Translations under genes and position numbers: made by a program
Shown: positions 13,147 to 21,226 of the stretch, piece by piece
Position numbering within the stretch: position 1 is the first letter of the stretch
How the letters are laid out: the number at the start of each line of letters is the position of its first letter
Virus record (IMG/VR): IMGVR_UViG_3300006128_000031
Coordinates: 1 to 32,762 of that record
Source: a virus
Length of the DNA: 32,762 nucleotides
Direction: 5' to 3' (one strand)
The notes under the pieces: model-generated
Database searches by the model: none
Seen by the model: only the letters and a program-made list of their open reading frames with translations
Told to the model about the DNA's origin: nothing

Positions 13147-13851
13147 ATGATTAAAGAGCCAAACGAAGCATTTGAAGAGCCTCAAGAGGGTTTAAACGAG
13201 CCGCATGATGATGCTGGTGTGGATAATGACGAACGCAATGGTAAGGCGGGGGATTCCTCGAATGAAATCAGCGAAGCGATGCGGATAGCTGTTGCAAAAG
13301 TAAGAGAAAAGAAAACAAAGAATGGAAAGGTATATGGTGTAAAGAATAGAGAGGATAAAAGGATTACTCCAAAGATGAGATTGTTCAGCTCTTTAGTGGC
13401 TCAGGGACATTCACCCAAGGAAGCCTACAAAAAAGCCTACGATGTAAGAACCACCAACGAGGCAGTGATTCAGGGTAATGCGAACAAACTGATGAAAGAT
13501 GGGCGGATAAGTGGATTAATGGAGTCTGTCTGGGACTCTGTAAAAGAAAACATAGTTGACGACCAAGTGGCCGCTAGACGCAAGATTATGGGAGACCTAC
13601 TCAAGCATGCGGATAATGAAACAAACAGGCTTGGTGACCGTTTAAAGGCTTTGGAGCTAATGGGTAAAGCAATCGGTATGTTCACCGATAGAGTTGAATC
13701 AAAGATTGAAGAGATTGATTCAGACAAACTTAAACGTGAGCTCGATGGTCATATACAGTCATTCAACACCGCCAAGATGAAAGCGTCATTGAAGATAATC
13801 AAGCGCTCGACTCCAACCGATAATGGCGATTCATCTGCGCAGGCCGTTTAA
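13147..13851 (+). CDS. terS: small terminase subunit
   Basis: A 234-residue protein. The first 60 residues are acidic and unstructured. Residues about 75-120 (KMRLFSSLVAQGHSPKEAYK then NANKLMKDGRISGLME) match the DNA-binding helices of phage small terminases, and LKALELMGKAIGMFTDRVES (about 175-195) is a typical C-terminal oligomerisation helix. It recognises the packaging site and loads the large terminase. The ribosome-binding site is GAAAGGG. Its stop codon TAA lies within a GTTTAAAC copy. The LexA-like gene separates it from terL, which is unusual. Confidence 0.8.
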   Translation: MIKEPNEAFEEPQEGLNEPHDDAGVDNDERNGKAGDSSNEISEAMRIAVAKVREKKTKNGKVYGVKNREDKRITPKMRLFSSLVAQGHSPKEAYKKAYDVRTTNEAVIQGNANKLMKDGRISGLMESVWDSVKENIVDDQVAARRKIMGDLLKHADNETNRLGDRLKALELMGKAIGMFTDRVESKIEEIDSDKLKRELDGHIQSFNTAKMKASLKIIKRSTPTDNGDSSAQAV

Positions 13852-14028
13852 ACGATTTGGCATTCGGGGTACGGCATAATCGATTGGGATTATCCAGACC
13901 CTGCCACCCCCCACCCGACCGATTCGGGCCCTCCTCTGGAGGAATGCCTAACGCTCTATTCCCCACATCCCATCACCTCCCCTACCCCTTACGAACGTTC
14001 TCACCCCCTCCCCCTCCTCATTTTTTTG
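13852..14028 (+). other. C-rich intergenic region between terS and the LexA-like gene
   Basis: About 180 bases without a supportable gene. The top strand is strongly C/T-rich with several C4-C6 runs, so the bottom strand could form G-quadruplexes. It contains hairpins ATAATC/GATTAT (near 13880) and CCTCC/GGAGG (near 13932), and one ACGAACGTTC box at 13991-14000. A packaging initiation site near the terminase genes is possible but not demonstrated. Confidence 0.4.
13991..14000. promoter_or_regulatory. GAACGTTC operator candidate 1
   Basis: ACGAACGTTC contains the perfect palindrome GAACGTTC. It lies about 30 bases upstream of the -35 box of the LexA-like gene's promoter, 77 bases centre-to-centre from the second box. 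Confidence 0.55.
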
Positions 14029-14057
14029 TTGACATCGTTTAAACATTTGTACAGAAT
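14029..14057 (+). promoter_or_regulatory. promoter of the LexA-like / large terminase genes
   Basis: TTGACA (14029-14034), a 17-base spacer and CAGAAT (14052-14057). The spacer contains GTTTAAAC (14037-14044). The start would fall near 14064, next to the palindromic operator. Confidence 0.65.
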
Positions 14058-14067
14058 CACCCCCCAT

Positions 14068-14079
14068 ACGAACGTTCGT
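14068..14079. promoter_or_regulatory. GAACGTTC operator candidate 2, 12-base palindrome
   Basis: ACGAACGTTCGT is a perfect 12-base palindrome positioned from about +4 of the predicted transcript and 22 bases before the ATG of the LexA-like gene. A bound protein would block initiation, which suggests autoregulation. The half-site GAAC/GTTC is the one used by many LexA proteins, but here with no spacer. Confidence 0.65.
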
Positions 14080-14101
14080 TTTAAAACATGGGGGGATATA
14101 T

Positions 14102-14359
14102 ATGTCAGAAAATAAAGAGTTGACGGAACGACAAAAGAATGTTTTGGAGTTCATTAAGGCTTACTTGCAGCTTAAAGGCTTTGCACCTTCTTATGTTGAT
14201 ATTGCGGGTGGTATTGGTTTGAAGAGTAAGTCAAACATTTGCAGGATTGTTCATGAGCTTCATGAGAAGGGTTACATCAAGGTGAGTCCTTATAAGTTCA
14301 GGAGCATTAAGATGGGTAAGCCTAAAGATAAGACGGTCAACAAGATGGTTAAGCTATGA
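14102..14359 (+). CDS. LexA-like winged HTH protein without peptidase domain
   Basis: An 85-residue protein. LTERQKNVLEFIKAYLQLKG (8-27) then FAPSYVDIAGGIGLKSKSNI (28-47) and VHELHEKGYIKVS match the complete N-terminal DNA-binding domain of LexA (LT.RQ..vL.fI..y....G..PS..eIa...G..S.s.v...l..L..kGyI). The autocleavage (S24 peptidase) domain is absent, so it should not be inactivated by RecA during the SOS response. It may regulate its own promoter and the oxygenase gene through GAACGTTC boxes, or interfere with host LexA sites. It overlaps terL by ATGA. Confidence 0.85.
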   Translation: MSENKELTERQKNVLEFIKAYLQLKGFAPSYVDIAGGIGLKSKSNICRIVHELHEKGYIKVSPYKFRSIKMGKPKDKTVNKMVKL

Positions 14360-15861
14360 CCTTGTTAACTGAGAAAGAACTTAAGGCTTATCGAAAGACT
14401 CTGGATTTCCTTCCGGATAAGCATCCGGACATTGAGAAGATTCATAAGCTTCTTAGGGCTGACAGGATAGAGAGGTGTAGAGAAAACTTTATACCTTTTG
14501 TAAACTCCATGTGGTCTTCTTTCATTGCTGGCTCTCATCATGAAATCATGGCGGATGCTTTTGAGAGGGTCGTTAAGGGAGAATTAAAGCGGCTTATCAT
14601 CAATATGCCTCCCCGGCATACGAAGAGTGAGTTTGCTTCTTATCTGTTTCCGGCTTGGTTCTTGGGTAAGTATCCTGAGAAGAAGATTATTCAAACGGCC
14701 CACACCGCTGAGCTTGCGGTTGGCTTTGGCCGTAAGGTGCGTAACTTGGTTAATACGCCCGACTACAAAGCCATCTTTACCACTCGGCTATCGACTGACT
14801 CAAAGGCTGCTGGCCGATGGAATACCAACAAGGGCGGGGACTACTTTGCTATTGGTGTTGGCGGCGCTGTGACTGGTAAGGGTGCGGATGTCTTAATCAT
14901 TGATGACCCGCATTCAGAACAAGAAGCCATGATGGGAAACCCTGCGGTATATGACCGAGTGTTTGAGTGGTACAACGCCGGTCCTCGTCAGCGCTTACAA
15001 CCGGGGGCAACCATTATTATTGTGATGACCCGCTGGTCTAAGAGAGACTTGACCGGTCAGATTATTAATAACTCCATTAAGCGCGATGGAGATGAGTGGG
15101 AGGTTATTCAGTTACCTGCTTTGTTTGAAAGCGGAACTCCTCTGTGGCCTGAGTTCTGGTCCAAGAAAGAACTGGACACCATCAAGGCGGAACTTCCCGT
15201 TGGGAAGTGGGAAGCTCAGTACCAACAGAATCCCACCTCAGAAGAGGGCGCAATTGTTAAGCGAGAAATGTGGCGTATATGGGAGAGCGAGCATCCTCCC
15301 GGCTGCGAGTACATCATTCAGTCTTGGGACACCGCATTTGAAAAGCACAACAGGGCCGACTACTCTGCTTGCACAACGTGGGGCGTCTTTAGGCATCCCA
15401 ACTCAAATGGGGATGAGGTTGCCAACATTATTCTTTTGGATGCATTCAAAGACCGCATGGAGTTTCCAGAGCTTAAGAGAAAAGCTTTTGAGATGTATAA
15501 GGAATGGAATCCAGACAGTTTGATTATTGAAAAGAAAGCGGCTGGGGCTCCTTTGATTTATGAAATGCGCCAACAAGGAATACCGCTCCAAGAGTACACA
15601 CCCAGCAAGGGAAATGATAAGATTGCCCGTGTAAACGCGATATCGGATTTATTTGCTTCTGGGATGGTGTGGTGTCCTGAGACCCGCTGGGCTGAAGAAC
15701 TGATGGAAGAGTTGGCCTCATTCCCCAATGGGGACCATGATGACTTGGTTGACTCAAGCTCTCAAGCCCTATTAAGATTCCGTCAAGGCGGATTCATTCG
15801 TTTAAACACCGATGAAGAAGATGAACCGCAATACTATCGCCGCAAGGTTGCCTATTATTAA
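14356..15861 (+). CDS. terL: large terminase subunit
   Basis: A 501-residue protein that powers DNA packaging and cuts the concatemer. ATPase domain: Walker A MPPRHTKSE (84-92), Walker B VLIIDDP (179-185), coupling motif MTRWS (224-228). Nuclease domain of RNase H fold: D325 in SWDTAF, E392 in LIIEKK, and the acidic HDDLVD (461-466). Length is typical. It overlaps the LexA-like gene (ATGA) and is followed 8 bases later by the portal gene. Confidence 0.93.
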   Translation: MTLLTEKELKAYRKTLDFLPDKHPDIEKIHKLLRADRIERCRENFIPFVNSMWSSFIAGSHHEIMADAFERVVKGELKRLIINMPPRHTKSEFASYLFPAWFLGKYPEKKIIQTAHTAELAVGFGRKVRNLVNTPDYKAIFTTRLSTDSKAAGRWNTNKGGDYFAIGVGGAVTGKGADVLIIDDPHSEQEAMMGNPAVYDRVFEWYNAGPRQRLQPGATIIIVMTRWSKRDLTGQIINNSIKRDGDEWEVIQLPALFESGTPLWPEFWSKKELDTIKAELPVGKWEAQYQQNPTSEEGAIVKREMWRIWESEHPPGCEYIIQSWDTAFEKHNRADYSACTTWGVFRHPNSNGDEVANIILLDAFKDRMEFPELKRKAFEMYKEWNPDSLIIEKKAAGAPLIYEMRQQGIPLQEYTPSKGNDKIARVNAISDLFASGMVWCPETRWAEELMEELASFPNGDHDDLVDSSSQALLRFRQGGFIRLNTDEEDEPQYYRRKVAYY

Positions 15862-15869
15862 GGACGGAT

Positions 15870-18365
15870 ATGCTTTCTAAATCATTGAGCCAAGCACCTT
15901 CTGGATTAGAAGGATTAGAAGAGGGTCCTGCAATTGAGATTGAAATTGAAGACCCCGAATCGGTTCACATCCATGCGGGCGATATGGAGATTAGCCTTGA
16001 GAAAGGTGAAGAGGATTTTGATGAGAATCTCGTAGAGCTATTAAGCGATAGTGAAATCGCCATGATTGTGGGCGACCTAATCTCGGACTACGAGGATGAT
16101 GTTTCCTCCCGCCGCGATTGGATGCAAGCCTATGTGGATGGCTTAGAGCTCCTTGGCTTGAAGATGGAAGACCGCACCGACCCTTGGCCGGGGGCTTGTG
16201 GTGTCTATCACCCCATCATGGCAGAAGCGCTGGTTAAGTTCCAAGCCGAAACCATCATGGAAATCTTTCCCGCCTCTGGTCCGGTAAAGACCGAAATCAT
16301 TGGCAAGGAAACCCCAGAGAAGAAAGATGCGGCCACCAACGTGGAAGCCGACATGAACCACCAACTGGTGGATGTCATGACCGAATTCCGCCCCGAGACC
16401 GAGCGCATGCTTTGGGGCTTGGGTTTGTCTGGTAATGCGTTTAAGAAGGTATACTACGACCCTCATCTCGAGCGGCAAATTTCTATATTTGTTCCCGCTG
16501 AAGATGTGGTGGTTCCTTGGGGTGCTTCCTCTTTGGACACCTCGCCTCGCGTGACCCACGTGATGCGCAAGACCGAAAACGAGCTTCGCCGTTTACAGGT
16601 CATGGGCTTTTATGCGGACATTGATTTGGGTGAACCCAATAATAGTCTCGATGAGGTAGAAAAGAAGATAGCGGAAAAGATGGGGTTCAAAGCCACCACC
16701 GATGACCGCTATAAGCTTTTGGAAATGCAAGTTGATTTGGACTTGCCCGGATTTGAAGATACAGACAAAAAAGGAAACCCAACCGGTATTGCTTTACCCT
16801 ATCTCATCACCATCGAGAAGGGCAGCAATAAATGTTTGGCAATTAGAAGGAATTGGAAACCTGATGACAAAAACAAAAAGAAACGACAACACTTCGTACA
16901 TTATGGATACATCCCCGGCTTCGGTTTTTATTACTTCGGTCTTATCCATCTCATTGGAGCATTTGCTAAATCCGGAACCTCCATCCTTCGACAACTCGTG
17001 GATGCGGGAAGTCTTGCAAACCTGCCCGGCGGATTCAAATCTCGAAACCTCCGAATAAAGGGGGACGACACCCCAATCGCTCCCGCAGAGTGGCGCGATG
17101 TTGATGTTACTTCGGGGACCATCAAAGACAACTTCTTGCCCCTTCCTTACAAAGAGCCCAGCCAAGTTCTGGCTACTTTGTTAGACAAGATTATTGATGA
17201 GGGTAAGCAGTTTGCCAGTACCGCCGACATTCAAGTTGCGGACATGTCTGCCAATTCGCCAGTGGGAACAACGCTGGCAATTTTGGAGCGCACCCTCAAA
17301 ACAATGACCGCGATTCAAGCGCGGGTGCATTACTCTCTGAAGCAAGAGCTTCGCCTGTTGCGAGACATCATTCGGGACTACACCCCCGACTCGTATGACT
17401 ACGACCCCATCGAGCAAGACCGCTTTGCCAAGAAGGCCGACTACGACATGGTGGATGTTATTCCCGTGTCAGACCCCAATGCGGCAACCATGTCCCAACG
17501 AGTGGTTCAGTATCAGGCGGTTCTCCAGTTAGCGCAGCAAGCGCCTCAGCTCTATAACTTGCCTTATCTCCATAGGCAGATGCTGGAAGTTCTTGGCATC
17601 AAGAACGCCAAGAAGTTGGTTCCTTTGGATGATGACCAAATGCCAATCGACCCAGTCTCTGAAAACATGAATGTGATTACGGGTAAACCCTTAAAGGCAT
17701 TCATGGACCAAGACCATGACGCCCATATCACGGTCCATACTTCTTTCCTTCAGGACCCCAATACCCAGAGCACAATGGCTCAGAACCCGCAGTTCCAGCA
17801 AATGCAAGCGGCGATGCAAGCGCACATTGCGGAACACTTGGGCTTCCATTACCGTCAAGAAATCCAAAAGCAACTCGGCACATCTTTGCCAGCGCCCAAT
17901 CAGCCGCTTCCTCCCAACTTGGAGTTCCAACTCTCTGGTCTTATTGCTCAGGCGGCTCAGCAGTTGCTGCAAGAAAACCAAGCCCAAGCGGCTCAACAAA
18001 AGGCTCAGCAGCAAGCGCAAGACCCATTGCTTCAATTGCAGCAGCAAGACTTGCAGCTCCAAGCTCAAGAGATTCAAAGAAAGTCTGCCAAAGACCAAGC
18101 CGATACACAGGCCAAGATGGCTCAAATACAGGTCGAGCGAGACCGCATTGCCGCTCAGCAGCAAACAGAATCCGCTCGTATGCAGTTGGACATGCAAAAG
18201 GCGGCAGCTCAGTTGGAGCATGAACAGAACCAAAGTCGTTTAAACCTTGGCGTTAAGGCTGCGCTTGAAAGCGACAAGATTAAACATGACCAAGATAAGA
18301 ATCGTTTAAACCTTGGTGTTCAAGCCTTGCTGCAAAACAAGGGTGGAAATAAAGGTGAAGAATGA
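15870..18365 (+). CDS. portal protein (P22-type, long)
   Basis: An 831-residue protein. The acidic N-terminus is followed by the portal core (RRDWMQAYVDGLELLGLKME, DPWPGACGVYHPIMAEALVK) as in P22-like and related long portals. Residues about 650-820 are a Gln/Ala-rich helical tail (QQQAQDPLLQLQQQDLQLQA) resembling the P22 portal barrel. The portal forms the dodecameric DNA entry ring that docks the terminase. Two GTTTAAAC copies lie 66 bases apart near the end and encode the repeated RLNLGV. It overlaps the next gene by ATGA. Confidence 0.88.
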   Translation: MLSKSLSQAPSGLEGLEEGPAIEIEIEDPESVHIHAGDMEISLEKGEEDFDENLVELLSDSEIAMIVGDLISDYEDDVSSRRDWMQAYVDGLELLGLKMEDRTDPWPGACGVYHPIMAEALVKFQAETIMEIFPASGPVKTEIIGKETPEKKDAATNVEADMNHQLVDVMTEFRPETERMLWGLGLSGNAFKKVYYDPHLERQISIFVPAEDVVVPWGASSLDTSPRVTHVMRKTENELRRLQVMGFYADIDLGEPNNSLDEVEKKIAEKMGFKATTDDRYKLLEMQVDLDLPGFEDTDKKGNPTGIALPYLITIEKGSNKCLAIRRNWKPDDKNKKKRQHFVHYGYIPGFGFYYFGLIHLIGAFAKSGTSILRQLVDAGSLANLPGGFKSRNLRIKGDDTPIAPAEWRDVDVTSGTIKDNFLPLPYKEPSQVLATLLDKIIDEGKQFASTADIQVADMSANSPVGTTLAILERTLKTMTAIQARVHYSLKQELRLLRDIIRDYTPDSYDYDPIEQDRFAKKADYDMVDVIPVSDPNAATMSQRVVQYQAVLQLAQQAPQLYNLPYLHRQMLEVLGIKNAKKLVPLDDDQMPIDPVSENMNVITGKPLKAFMDQDHDAHITVHTSFLQDPNTQSTMAQNPQFQQMQAAMQAHIAEHLGFHYRQEIQKQLGTSLPAPNQPLPPNLEFQLSGLIAQAAQQLLQENQAQAAQQKAQQQAQDPLLQLQQQDLQLQAQEIQRKSAKDQADTQAKMAQIQVERDRIAAQQQTESARMQLDMQKAAAQLEHEQNQSRLNLGVKAALESDKIKHDQDKNRLNLGVQALLQNKGGNKGEE

Positions 18366-18556
18366 TTGATAAATATTTAAATGTGCTTGTCAATAAGATT
18401 GATGAGCGCATTACCCAAATTCAGGAAACGTTGGGGGACGGACAAGCCACCGACTATTCTGAATACCGAGCGATGGTCGGAGAGATAAAAGGTCTTCTCA
18501 CCGCCCGTTTAAACACCAAAGACCTACTGAAAACATTTGAGGAATCGGATGACTGA
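18362..18556 (+). CDS. small portal-adjacent protein
   Basis: A 64-residue helical protein (MIDKYLNVLVNKIDERITQI) with a charged end. The position between portal and co-chaperonin and ATGA coupling suggest a head-assembly accessory. Similar short coiled proteins follow the portal gene in many podoviruses. GTTTAAAC at 18507 encodes the RLN of TARLNTKD. Function unknown. Confidence 0.7.
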   Translation: MIDKYLNVLVNKIDERITQIQETLGDGQATDYSEYRAMVGEIKGLLTARLNTKDLLKTFEESDD

Positions 18557-18944
18557 CTTAAGCCTAGCGGTGGATTTATCTGCCCTGATGCACAAAAACC
18601 AAGAGGAAAAAGCAAAACAACTCCCCCAACCAAGCGGTTATCACATACTTTGTGCGGTTCCCGATGTGGAAGAGGAGTACGAGAGTGGGATTATCAAAGC
18701 CGAAAGCACAATTCGTTACGATGAATTGCTGACAACGGTTCTGTTTGTGGTCGATTTAGGCCCAGACTGCTACGTGGACAAGAATAAGTTCCCATCTGGC
18801 GCGTGGTGCAAGAAGGGTGACTTCATTTTGGTCCGCCCAAACACAGGCTCACGGCTTGTTATTCACGGACGAGAATTCCGACTTATCAATGATGACTCTG
18901 TTGAGGGCATCGTAGATGACCCTCGCGGCATTAAACGCAAATAA
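18549..18944 (+). CDS. GroES-like co-chaperonin
   Basis: A 131-residue protein; start MTDLSLAVDL at 18549 follows TGAGGA. After a 32-residue extension the GroES fold is visible: GYHILCAVPDVEEEYESGII, VLFVVDLGPDCY, KKGDFILVRPNTGSRLVIHG and the final REFRLINDDSVEGIV. The segment EESGII corresponds to the mobile loop that contacts GroEL. Phage co-chaperonins such as T4 gp31 adapt host GroEL to fold the capsid protein, which fits its place in the head gene cluster. Confidence 0.8.
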   Translation: MTDLSLAVDLSALMHKNQEEKAKQLPQPSGYHILCAVPDVEEEYESGIIKAESTIRYDELLTTVLFVVDLGPDCYVDKNKFPSGAWCKKGDFILVRPNTGSRLVIHGREFRLINDDSVEGIVDDPRGIKRK

Positions 18945-18955
18945 GGAGCGTACAA

Positions 18956-19885
18956 ATGGCTATCGATAAACCCGGATTTAAATTTCCTGACGAAACCGAA
19001 GAGGAAAATAAGGCGGAAGACGAGAATCTAGAGATTGAAGTCTTTGATGACACGCCCGAAGAGGACAAAAACAAAGAACCATTGCCCGAAAAGGTGGTTC
19101 AAGAGCTCTATAACGATGAGTTGGAAGACTATTCCACCAAAGTTAAGAAAAAACTCATGCAAATGAAGCGGTTGGCTCACGATGAGCGCCGCGAAAAGGA
19201 AAAAGCGCTTCGTGAACAGCAAGAAGCCATCAATTTAGCCCGTAATCTTATTGAAGAAAACAAGCGGCTAAAGACTAACCTGCATGAAAACCAACAAAAT
19301 ACGCTGGCAACAGTATCAAAATCAGTTGAACTAGAAATTGATGCGGCCAAACGGTTTTATAAAGAGGCTTATGAGTCTGGAGACCCAGATAAACTCATTG
19401 AGGCGCAACAAAAACTAACTGAAACGGCCATGAAAGCCGAAAGAGTTAGAAATTTTAAGCCAGCCCCTTTACAAACTGAAACTAATCATGTTCAAATACC
19501 GGAACGTCAACAAGCTGACCCAACGGCAGTAAGATGGCAGAAACAAAATCCGTGGTTTGGTGATAATCAAAACACAGAACATCGGTTAATGACCAGTATG
19601 GCTCTCGCATTGCATGAGCAACTCAAAGAAGAGGGAGTTGTTATTGCATCGCAAGAGTACTATGACCGCATTAACCAAACTATGAGGAATAGATTCCCCG
19701 AGAAATTCGGTGAAGAAAGCGATGAGCCTGAAACTCGCCGCACAAGAAGCTCCGTAGTCGCCCCGGCAACTCGTAGCACAGCCTCCAAGAAGATTCGCTT
19801 GTCAACTAGACAGATGGCTATTGCGAAAAAGCTTGGATTAACTCCGGAGCAATATGCTTTGGAAGTAACAAAAATGGAGTCTTAA
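18956..19885 (+). CDS. capsid scaffolding protein
   Basis: A 309-residue highly charged protein. It has an acidic N-terminus (ETEEENKAEDENLEIEVFDD), a long coiled coil (about 60-160, KKKLMQMKRLAHDERREKEK), a linker, and a basic C-terminal end (STASKKIRLSTRQMAIAKKL) suited to bind the capsid lattice. Position just before the head proteins and major capsid protein, and composition, are typical of scaffolds. Call rests on context and composition. Confidence 0.75.
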   Translation: MAIDKPGFKFPDETEEENKAEDENLEIEVFDDTPEEDKNKEPLPEKVVQELYNDELEDYSTKVKKKLMQMKRLAHDERREKEKALREQQEAINLARNLIEENKRLKTNLHENQQNTLATVSKSVELEIDAAKRFYKEAYESGDPDKLIEAQQKLTETAMKAERVRNFKPAPLQTETNHVQIPERQQADPTAVRWQKQNPWFGDNQNTEHRLMTSMALALHEQLKEEGVVIASQEYYDRINQTMRNRFPEKFGEESDEPETRRTRSSVVAPATRSTASKKIRLSTRQMAIAKKLGLTPEQYALEVTKMES

Positions 19886-19886
19886 A

Positions 19887-20333
19887 ATGACCAACAGAAC
19901 ACCGAGAGAAATGGAAGTCCGTGAAGTCGAGGTACGCCGTAAGAAGTGGCGTCCACCAGATTTGCTGCCTGAACCAGACAAGCAAGCGGGTTTCGCATAC
20001 AGATGGATTCGCGTTGCGCTTTTAAACAACGCTGACCCCCGTAACATCTCCGCCAAATATCGCGAAGGTTGGGAGCCGGTGAAGTTGGAAGAACAACCGA
20101 AGTTTAAACTTCTAGCCGACCCGAATAGTCGATACCAAGACAACATCGAAATCGGCGGGTTATTGCTCTGCAAAGCTCCGGAAGAGATGGTTGATGAACA
20201 GAATGCTTATTATTCTGAGCTCAATCAGCAACAGATGGCGGCGGTGGACAATAGCTTAATGCGTCAAAGCGACCCTCGGATGCCCATCTTCAATGAGCGT
20301 AAATCTGCGGTGAGCTTTGGTAAAGGTTCTTAA
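19887..20333 (+). CDS. head-cluster protein of unknown function
   Basis: A 148-residue protein with YRWIRVALLNNADPRNIS, REGWEPVKLEE and EIGGLLLCKAPEEMVDEQNA. The same arrangement is common between scaffold and capsid genes of aquatic podoviruses, where it is conserved but uncharacterised. Two bases separate it from the scaffold gene. It may be a minor capsid or assembly protein. GTTTAAAC at 20102 encodes KFKL. Confidence 0.65.
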   Translation: MTNRTPREMEVREVEVRRKKWRPPDLLPEPDKQAGFAYRWIRVALLNNADPRNISAKYREGWEPVKLEEQPKFKLLADPNSRYQDNIEIGGLLLCKAPEEMVDEQNAYYSELNQQQMAAVDNSLMRQSDPRMPIFNERKSAVSFGKGS

Positions 20334-20349
20334 TTTTTAGGAGTTTTAA

Positions 20350-21216
20350 ATGGCTTATCCTATCGTTCCCGCCCCTTATGGGTTTGCGGCGATTAATGAG
20401 CTCGGTGGCTTGCCCTATGCTGGTAGCACCCGTTCTCTGCCAATCGCTTCTGGCTACAACACGAGCATGTTCTACGGCGATATCGTCCAGTTATCTGGCG
20501 GTACTGTTGTTACTACAGCTATGTCTGCCACCTCTACCCCCGGTACAGCTACCGCTGGCACTTTGGGTATCTTCGTTGGTTGCGAATATGTGAACTCGTC
20601 CGGTCAAACCGTGCGCGCTCAATATTGGCCCGCCAACACTGTGTCTAACAACGCAGTTGCTTACATTATTGATGACCCACGTGTTGTGTTCAAGGCAGTG
20701 ATGACCGTTCAAGGTACATCGTTGGCTAACACCGGCACTACCGTTGGTTACGCTAATGCTACTTTCATTGGTACTAACTTGTATGCCATCACTGGTAACA
20801 CAGGCAACACCAGCACCGGCGACTCGGCTATGGCTGTGTCTGGCGGCGTTATTAGCTCTGGCACTTCTGGCAATACTCGCGTTACTAGCGCTTTGCCTTT
20901 CCGTGTTGTTAGCTTGGTTCCTGACACCGCTGTGACCGTGGCCGCTACTGGTTCTACCTCTGGCTCTAGCACCACCGTGACCCTGACCGCTGCCAACACA
21001 GCGATTCAGCCCGGTATGCAATTGATTGCTCCAACAGGTACTGGTTCCGCTCAAGGTAACTACATCTCTGTGACTAACGTTAACGGTACTTCCGTTACCG
21101 TTTCCAGCGCCATTACTTTGGCATCTGGTACGTCAATTTCATTTGTTGGCTATCCTGAAGTGCGAGTCGTGTGGAACCAAGGTTTCCAAGGCTTGACCAA
21201 CAGCGCTGGCGTCTAA
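20350..21216 (+). CDS. virion structural / head decoration-like protein
   Basis: A 288-residue Thr/Ser/Gly/Ala-rich beta protein. It begins MAYPIVPAPYGFAAINELGG and has AGSTRSLPIASGYNTSMFYG, typical of structural proteins encoded next to the capsid gene in aquatic phages. Residues about 195-267 form a repeat-like beta module (IQPGMQLIAPTGTG...VNGTSVTVSSAITLASGTSI) related to one in the 28144 gene. Ends shortly before the major capsid gene. Decoration of the capsid surface is likely. Confidence 0.65.
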   Translation: MAYPIVPAPYGFAAINELGGLPYAGSTRSLPIASGYNTSMFYGDIVQLSGGTVVTTAMSATSTPGTATAGTLGIFVGCEYVNSSGQTVRAQYWPANTVSNNAVAYIIDDPRVVFKAVMTVQGTSLANTGTTVGYANATFIGTNLYAITGNTGNTSTGDSAMAVSGGVISSGTSGNTRVTSALPFRVVSLVPDTAVTVAATGSTSGSSTTVTLTAANTAIQPGMQLIAPTGTGSAQGNYISVTNVNGTSVTVSSAITLASGTSISFVGYPEVRVVWNQGFQGLTNSAGV

Positions 21217-21226
21217 GGAGTAAATC

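Noticed and set aside
13857-14042. Pro/His/Phe-rich frame between terS and the LexA-like gene
   Set aside because: It simply translates the C-rich tract and would run across the -35 region of the 14029 promoter.
2345-14085. GTTTTAAAAC, GTTTTAAAC and GTTTAAAT variants counted as members of the palindrome family
   Set aside because: They occur only a few times (near 2354, 6927, 12110, 14078, 22190), so only exact GTTTAAAC copies were counted.
17691-18243. Frames of 175-180 codons in both strands over the portal tail
   Set aside because: They arise from the Gln/Leu-rich repeat composition (CAG/AAG codons) of the portal C-terminus.
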